The position numbers and the translations under genes are program-made. From the NCBI GenBank assembly GCA_012861695.1, contig JAAOOA010000066.1, positions 548,501 to 612,500 on the forward strand: 64,000 bases of DNA. Direction: 5' to 3'. Positions 57,500-64,000 of the stretch are shown one piece after another. The notes under the pieces are model-generated. The model saw nothing but the letters and a program-made list of their open reading frames with translations, searched no databases and was not told where the DNA came from. This stretch comes from Trematomus loennbergii. Taxonomy: Eukaryota; Chordata; Actinopteri; Perciformes; Nototheniidae. Every line of letters starts with the position of its first letter. Position 1 is the first letter of the stretch.

Positions 57500-59385
57500 G
57501 CTTGTGTCCCATAATGGGCAGCATTAATATATACCCACATGACAGCTCATTGTTACTTTGTAATTCTACTCCACTACAATTCAGAGGTTAACCTGGTATT
57601 TTTACTCCACTACATTTATTTTAGTTACTTTGCAGATTCTGATTAATGATGTGAAATATAAACAACCCTTAAAGCAGACTTTAGTTACACCTGAGTAAAA
57701 TTCAGGGAAGGTGATTGTCAAGTGCCAACAATCAGGAGAGATATTAGTTGGTGCTTGAGAAGACTAAACATTTATCTGCAGATCTCTATAAAGTATATTC
57801 ATTACTCGTTATTCTCTACTAATAGTTAATTAAACTGTATATAATGCTATTTTGCACATCCCTTTCAAGATTTCTTTTAAGGTTTATTGACATATCATAT
57901 ACACAACTATGTTGAAGTTATGCAATTAATGAAAAACTTGGGTCACAGGTTCCTCAACAGTGCATTACAAGACATCTATCAATATGTGTGTATACCTCCA
58001 CCATTAAACTCAAATTCTGCACATTTCTTATACTATCTACATACATAAGAGTATAATTAATAGTATAATATCAGTTAAAATAAGTGCTTCAACACAGTTA
58101 ACATTGCAGGAAAGCAATATATTAGACGTTAAGTACTTTGTCAGGCTTAATATTTATCTGTAGATACCCCCAAAGCTTTTTTCTTATTTGAAAGAAGACC
58201 TTAACCTAAAGTATTCTTTAATGTGTTAATAAAGGTTAATTAGTTTGTCTGTTTTGCACATCCTCATATTAATATCTTTGTACATCCGGCACTAAACTGT
58301 TTTATTGTAGAGATCACTTACAGTATCTTCTTGATTTTTTATATTCTATATTTCTATCATTGACCTTCTACTTTCCCCCTATGAAAGTATGTACTCTTAA
58401 TATTTTTTTCATCAAATAACATTATTCAACAAAAATAATTCAATAACGTGCTTTAACCACTAGGCGGTGCACACAAGGTACACACAGCATACTAATAATA
58501 ACTTTGTATTATTAGTGTAGGACACTTATGTATGTATAACATCTGAAGATGTGTAGTTTTATTCATGTTTTTACATAATTTACAGGATATTGCTATATTA
58601 TTTCTCATGTTTTACTTCTACACATTAATATCTGATTTGTAAAACATCACAGACAGAAAGGTATATCCGTCATTTAATGGTAAGCTATTGAAATTGTGAT
58701 TCCATAGATGTGTCTCCCATCACCCAAATCCCCTGACTATTCTCTCAACTCAGTATTTACATTCTTATATTCAAAGAAAATCAGTAATATCTTTAAAAAC
58801 TACAAGTCCTTTTCTATCAGCTGTGCACCGTTATGGTGTAAATATAACCTATCTACCAATTGGATCAAATATAAAAGTCAGCCGAATTAGTATTGATACT
58901 GCAAGGAGACGTATTTTGTGAAAAGAAATGTAAGATGTTGTTTAATTGTTGATATATTTATGATCCACGTCACGTATTCAGTTTCGGCGGCAGTTCTTCC
59001 TGTTTGTCCAGAAGTCTTCTCATCAGGGCTCTATAAATAAAGAACTACGGCAGATGTGTAATATTTAATGCAGCCGAACCGTGTATTACAATGCCGTTAT
59101 GTGATGACTTTCAAAGAGAAAAGCAAGAACACGGAATAAAGTATTATTTTTTTTTTAATGTTTTCGGATTTCACATCGCATAAACACCATATCCCAACGT
59201 GCATTGCGGCTAAACAATCCAATCACCGAGCTTCTAGCTGAGGATCTTGGGTAATCAGTTCAGTGGGTGTGTGGTGTGTATCGCAATGATGCTCGAAATG
59301 TCCCTTATAGGCCCACGTCTGTTTCCGGTGACTTTATTTTGAAATTCAGTTCCTGAGGAACGGCTAAAAAGCCCAAGATTGTAGA
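57500..59385. other. adck1 intron, no feature recognised
   Basis: AT-rich, unique-looking sequence. No termini, RNA genes or domain-bearing frames found. Confidence 0.5.
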
Positions 59386-59389
59386 ATTA

Positions 59390-59515
59390 AACGAATAAAT
59401 CAAAACAAGGATAATTGTGTGTTATTGTTGAGTACATAACAATGTGTTATTTAGAAAAGAATAACAAATTAGAAGGAAAAAGATTAAAAAAATACAGATT
59501 TCAGTATTCTGAGGC
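59390..59515 (+). repeat. 125-bp duplicate of 61775-61905
   Basis: AAAACAAGGATAATTGTG, GTGTTATT-like, and ATACAGATTTCAGTATTCTG occur in both places in the same order and orientation with scattered differences. Confidence 0.75.
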
Positions 59516-59545
59516 TCTGAGCCCCATTTCTTTTCCTCATAGACG

Positions 59546-60606
59546 CAGTGGCGACTGGTCATTAGGGGCAGGTGGGGCACAGCCCCACCTAGTGTCAGCA
59601 GAAAGTATTACACATAATGATTACAAAAAATGCAAAGAGATGCAAAAAAAGAAATAAAAAAATATATAAAATATATTTTAAGGTCATGTTTAATCATCTG
59701 ATTCGTCTGTACATTGCTGTTTTAGTCTGTGTTCTTCTAATTAGTGTCTACAGTGGCGTTTTGAGCCATGTGGGACAAAACCTGATCATGCCCCACCCTT
59801 TCACTGTCAAAGTGAACGGTGACTGTAAAAACTACACTGCGCATGCTCAGAGTATTTTTCAATGTAATGTGTGTGGCAAAAAAAAAAAGACCATAGGGGC
59901 ACTGAGCTGCCATCCCCACCATACGTCATCTCACATCATTCAGAGCTGATTGGCTGTAAGTACGTGTGCCGCGAAAAGTGTGGTGTGTGAAGAGGAGACG
60001 AGAGAGCTGCAGTGACGCGTCCTAAAACCAGGAAGTAAGCTGCAAAAAAGCAATGAGGTTTCTCCATAGGATTTTAGAAAATAGCTCGAAATAAGATCTG
60101 TGGGAAACGTACCTGTTAGATAAATGCACGTTTTGTTCAGCCGGATAATATCCACATGTCTACCCTACTTTTATAATTGTTTTATCATAAATCTATCGAT
60201 TAGATTTATGATAGACTTTTGAAACTACAAGAAGATAAGGAGGACTTTTACAAAAAAATAATAGAGATTTTTGTCCAGAAGGATAGGCAAATGGACTTCA
60301 TCTTCAAGTCAAGGTAAGACCACAATTTTTTGAAAATGGGATCTTACTAAGAGAGAACAATTCAATATTTAAATGATAAAATTACATTTTTTGGGTATCC
60401 TTTTGTTGAACTGTCTGTTTAAAATTAATCGAAGCATCAGACAAAAAAAGCTTTTGAAAATAATATTATATTTTGGTTTAGGTCAAAATATAATATTTGT
60501 AAACCTGAAGAGTCAGTGCCAGTGCCTCACGTCACTGCAGAAGCTTATTTATAGACATCTATGTTTTTTGTGCCCCACCACTTTTGTACATATAAAAACG
60601 CCACTG
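59546..60606. mobile_element. non-autonomous hAT element, about 1.06 kb
   Basis: The ends CAGTGGCGACTGG and AAAACGCCACTG are inverted. A perfect 8-bp duplication CATAGACG flanks it (59538-59545 and 60607-60614). Another CAGTGGCGTTTTGAGCC at 59752 suggests nesting or an internal duplication of the terminus. No transposase; the frame at 59617-59949 has a chance finger-like spacing only. Confidence 0.88.
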
Positions 60607-60614
60607 CATAGACG

Positions 60615-61255
60615 GCAAAAAAAGTCAGACATTATACGCTTTAAAAAAAAACAATAATCGTGGCTTGGTATTGAGTAAGAACATGTTTTTATGAACCACA
60701 TAGATTCCGGTTTACCAAGACCCGACCGGACAAAAATAAGTATTATTTTGAAATTCAGTTGTGTGGCGCGTGCATGTGCAAGCAGCAGCAAAATAGGTCT
60801 GTCGAGTGTCTTCAAAGTTAGATCTGTAACAAAGACCTTAATAAATGCAACAGCCTCCCAAATAAGAGCTCGCCTATTTGCCTTATTGAAAAGTGTGTTA
60901 TTGAATCCGAAGTTTGTTGTTTCGGCCCTGGAAGACTGCAGAGAGTCATCCCCTGTTTCCTCGACTACGGTCTGGGAGCCGACAGGAACAGTTAACACAA
61001 CAATCCGTATTAACTAAAATAGCAGCATCATCTCAAACAACAACACAGCCTCTTAGAGGAGCAGACAACGGCTGCAGGGAGGCACTGCAGGCACGGCTGC
61101 ATGGAGTGGAAGCAGCGCGCTGAACACACACAGGAAATACGGCTCTTATTAAAACAATGTCATTCTTAATGTACCGGTACTAATGAAATGGAGGAATCGT
61201 AACATTTTTTACGTTTTTATCGCAATACCTTTCTAGTATCGGTGCACCGTGCAAC
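60615..61255. other. repeat-like sequence, no coding call
   Basis: The GTGGCTTGGTATTGAGTAAG stretch matches the TTAA element at 46690. The ORFs at 60549-60998 and 60691-61017 overlap on opposite strands with no domain. The end (61185-61250) resembles a DNA-element terminus (ATCGCAATACC, GTATCGGTGCACCGTGCAAC). Confidence 0.4.
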
Positions 61256-61259
61256 ACTA

Positions 61260-61750
61260 CCATGCGCACAACATCATCCAAAACATGAGCATGTCCTTAC
61301 CAGCATGTCTGCTGAAGCCGAAGCCTTTGGTGGACCCGACCATGGCTGCTGCTCCATCAGTGCAGACACTCATGCAGTTTTCACACTTAAGTCCTCCTTG
61401 TTAAAGATATTCTGAAGCGACACGAAAATGACTTCTCCTGTTGTTTTCTTGGCATTGGCTTCCAAAATAGGAAGTTTTCTCTGATCGTGTCTCCATCCAG
61501 AAAATGCACATTGGCCAGGAGTTGAGCATGTCCACTAATGTTCGTAGACTCATCAAGTTGCAATGCAAATACAACCTTTTCGATGTCTGCAGACATGTCA
61601 TCAATATGTCTGGCAATTGTGTTATCTGAGAGAGGGACTTTGGCTATTTCTTTAACCGCGCCAGGGCCGAGCATCGCATTTACAATGGCTTTGCAGGCAG
61701 GTAGTATTAATGTGTTTCGGATGAGCTGCTCCGACTCTCTGTCCTGACGG
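61260..61750 (-). pseudogene. hAT transposase fragment (ZBED5/Zaphod-like)
   Basis: The minus strand encodes VKEIAKVPLSDNTIARHIDD, MSADIEKVVFALQLDESTNI and SGHAQLLANVHFLDGD, the start of the catalytic core; LDEST carries the first acidic residue of the hAT triad. A following out-of-frame stretch near 61330-61380 reads SVCTDGAAAMVGST, which includes the second. A piece between DIEKVV and FALQLDES is missing compared with relatives. No N-terminal BED finger or C-terminal dimerisation region is present. Confidence 0.75.
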
Positions 61751-61774
61751 ACTCCAAAAAGTCAGACATTATAC

Positions 61775-61905
61775 AATCAAACAAATAAATAAAAACAAGG
61801 ATAATTGTGCCTTATTGATGACTAAATAACAGTGTCTGGTTTAGAAAATAATAGAAAATGTGAAGGAAAAACTATGAAACAATACAGATTTCAGTATTCT
61901 GCAAA
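61775..61905 (+). repeat. 130-bp duplicate of 59390-59515
   Basis: Second copy of the repeat described at 59390. Confidence 0.75.
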
Positions 61906-62181
61906 AAATAGGAGCCAGTTGAGGTGGATCTGGAACATATTATAAATGTAGATCTATTAAATCATCAACTTCTCTTAAATGTTGTCTGTCATGATCCCGA
62001 TGACTCAGTCAGCACAATTTACTATGGAGACCCTGTTTGAATCTGAAATAAAGACGGCTTAACAAACAATCTTGCTTTGTGATGCAGGCCACATTAAGAC
62101 AAAGACATATAACATCTAAACTGATGTTGCACCAAATCCACTAGCCCTAGACTATAAGGGCAGAAATGCTCATTAACTCAC

Positions 62182-62313
62182 TGTGGCTGCAGCTCGTCCA
62201 AAGCGGATCACACTCAGATCATCGAGGTTCAGCTGTCTGTCGTACAGGTAGAACCCAGAGGAGGCAAACACTGCTGTGGCAAGAGCGGACACTTTGAAGA
62301 GTTGACCAGCCAT
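62182..62313 (-). CDS. adck1: adck1 first coding exon (start codon)
   Basis: The start ATG is at 62313 and the exon ends GCC ACA before GTGAGT at 62181: 132 coding bp, 44 codons, phase 0. It encodes MAGQLFKVSALATAVFASSG, FYLYDRQLNLDDLSVIRFGR and AAAT. This matches the N-terminus of vertebrate ADCK1, where a hydrophobic segment follows a few residues and acts in mitochondrial targeting or membrane insertion. A CTTCCATAG acceptor at 62322 leaves eight bases of 5' UTR in this exon, so at least one non-coding exon and the promoter lie further right; I could not identify them. The ATG further upstream in the same frame (62355) is beyond the acceptor and is not used in this model. Confidence 0.93.
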
Positions 62314-62515
62314 CAGCGTCACTATGGAAGAAACAAACATGCGCAATAAGTTCACAAAGTCAAAGAGCTATAAAAGAGGCTCTTTTATGATTTTTGGGTT
62401 ATATAGGTTTATGTCTGCAAAGGCTAAAATCCCTGTGTTCCCTCCACAAACTGTTGTGCTCATAGGCTTTATGGTTACAAGCTTTACAATTTTGGCCGCT
62501 AACAACTTAAGCTTA

Positions 62516-63282
62516 TGGCGCGTCTCCACTACAGCGCGGAGCACGGTTTAAGAGGGCTGTGACGTCAGCGGCCCGTTTTTGGTTGCGTTTCCACTTGGCC
62601 TAGTACCGGCTGGCGGGTCCTAATTCACAGTTTTTCTGGCCTCATAAAATCGTGGTTCTAGGGCCAGAGACAACGAGGCTGAGTCGGGCTGAGTATGCTA
62701 AACTAGAGAGAGAATCGCTGGCAAGGGGGCTACAACTACAACAAGATGGACATATTTGACCGTGATTTAATTGTAATACACGTTTCAAAATGATGCCGAA
62801 GTAACAACATACTGATACCGGTTAGTAAAAACCATGAATTAATGCTTTGACAAGTCTGCAGACAGACCGGCGAAAAACCTTTTAAAATGCGTGTTTTCTA
62901 AATGGAGATTGGCTAAGCTAACGCAGTATATGCTCCGACCGTCCACACTCACAACAACGGCCTATACAGACATAAATAAACCAGCGACTGTATTCGCCAT
63001 GACACAGGCAGTCTGTGGTTTGTACTTGTTTAACTTTTGTCTAGTTTCTGAACATATATAAGGAGCTGTGAGCTCTGAGTGCTAACAGCTAACGGCTGTG
63101 TTGTTTTTCTGGGGTTCTCATTGAAGATGACGTCACGGCTCCGCCTACACTGCGTTACTATAGTAACTACCCCAGTTCCTAAACTGTAATGGAAGCGCAG
63201 CATGAAGTGAGCCGGCCCTAACAAGGCCCAACGCGGCCTAGCAGTACCGAGCGAGGCCGAGGCCGACCGTGTGGACGCGCCA
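62516..63282. mobile_element. Harbinger-like MITE upstream of adck1 start exon
   Basis: TGGCGCGTCTCCAC at the left and CCGTGTGGACGCGCCA at the right are inverted. TTA flanks both sides (62513-62515 and 63283-63285), the 3-bp target of PIF/Harbinger elements. It is 767 bp with no transposase. It lies about 200 bp upstream of the adck1 start exon, within the gene or its 5' region. Confidence 0.8.
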
Positions 63283-63591
63283 TTAGAGTCTCTGTTTTCG
63301 TTACATTGGTGCCCAACAATTTTGACTGAAACTAGGCAAAAGATGAGAAACTTAGTTTGTCTAAATAGCTAACGTAACTTGATCCTATCTCCAGCGCTTT
63401 TGTAAATGCCCCAAACCCTATCTTGTTAGCATCACTTTTAAATAACATCAGCACAGCAAAAGAAGACCAGCATAAAATGAACAACGTGTCTTTTACTTTT
63501 GCTGTGTTGAATTGAGGCCGTTTACTATAACGTTGCAAATCACTGTATTTATGTGATACATGCTTATGGTGCGGGTGTGTTTACATTAGGC

Positions 63592-64000
63592 GCGTTCACA
63601 CCGGAGTACTTTTCACCGTACTTTTCGCGTTTAGTTCCGTTAGTACCCCTTATGTCGCGTTCACACCAAAAAGAGCACTTAATCCCGGGAACTTTTACCC
63701 CCATTTTTAGTGCCTGCTGAGAGATGGTACTTTCCTGGGGAAAAAAGTGCCCCAGTTCTGATTAGCTGGGAATTGCAGACCACGCCCCGTAAAACTCTGA
63801 AATGTTTTGTAGAGCCGCCATTTTATTATCCTCGCAATAGCATTATTAACATTAGCATTAGCCCAGCGCACAAACGCAGAGAGACTAACTTATGGCAACA
63901 CAAAATAAAACATGGGAGATGAGGAGGTGTCGGCGTTCTGGCGATTTACTCGGAAGGCTTCAGTAGACGCTGCTGGGAGTCCCAGCAGCTTTTACTGAAG
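63592..64000. mobile_element. Harbinger-like element end, cut by window edge
   Basis: GGCGCGTTCACACCGGAGTA at 63592 and GTCGCGTTCACACCAAAAAG at 63654 are typical Harbinger-type termini, apparently nested. A frame starting ATGGGAGATGAGGAGGTGTC at 63912 runs to the window edge (MGDEEVSAFWRF), possibly the start of the DNA-binding companion ORF, but too short to call. Confidence 0.5.

Noticed and set aside
59617..59949. ORF with CNVCGKKKK...H..H, finger-like
   Set aside because: A single degenerate spacing inside a non-autonomous hAT element, without supporting frame or homology.

Overview
The window reads as nuclear DNA of a teleost fish. It holds one recognisable cellular gene, five coding exons of adck1 (an atypical UbiB-family kinase) on the minus strand, buried in introns filled with fish-type transposable elements: L2/jockey-like, L1/Tx1-like and R2/NeSL-like LINEs, a DIRS retroelement, Ty3/gypsy remnants, piggyBac, hAT and Harbinger elements, tRNA-derived SINEs and long CA and CT microsatellites.

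adck1 runs right to left. The exon with the start codon lies at 62182-62313. It is followed by exons at 51784-51867 (a short 84-bp exon easily missed), 27307-27510, 8497-8655 and 7924-8082. All five have AG/GT borders and are in phase 0. Joined, they give the first 246 residues, up to the ELDF...E..N motif. The catalytic-loop and metal-binding exons must lie left of base 1. Intron sizes are about 10.3, 24.3, 18.7 and 0.4 kb, and the last is over 7.9 kb.

Layout. 0-7 kb: an open LINE ORF leaving the window, a piggyBac MITE, an L2 LINE with an inverted 5' part, and a second LINE. 7-12.5 kb: two adck1 exons, a small hAT MITE beside the splice acceptor of the exon at 8497-8655, and nested hAT and TTAA elements. 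12.5-15.5 kb: a 3-kb palindrome whose arms each carry a 56-codon ORF resembling the start of an integrase-type transposase, with a piggyBac MITE in its centre. 15.8-19.4 kb: a broken gypsy element. 19.8-24.2 kb: R2/NeSL-like and other LINE pieces and a long CT run. 24-32 kb: mostly unique intron with one exon, a foldback element hit by a SINE, and a hAT element. 32-43 kb: an L1-like element into which a 5.9-kb DIRS element, a piggyBac MITE and an L2 LINE have inserted. 43-51 kb: SINE, L1, a tandem repeat split by a TTAA element, a hAT transposase remnant and a two-copy DNA transposon family. 51.7-57.5 kb: an adck1 exon, a second hAT remnant and a composite piggyBac locus that retains transposase ends. 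59-64 kb: hAT and Harbinger-like elements around the adck1 start exon.

No operon-like or prokaryotic features are present. Most open frames are shadows of repeats. The most informative items are the adck1 gene model, the palindrome with twin ORFs, the piggyBac lineage that links MITEs to a coding relative, and the DIRS element with intact terminal architecture but broken frames.
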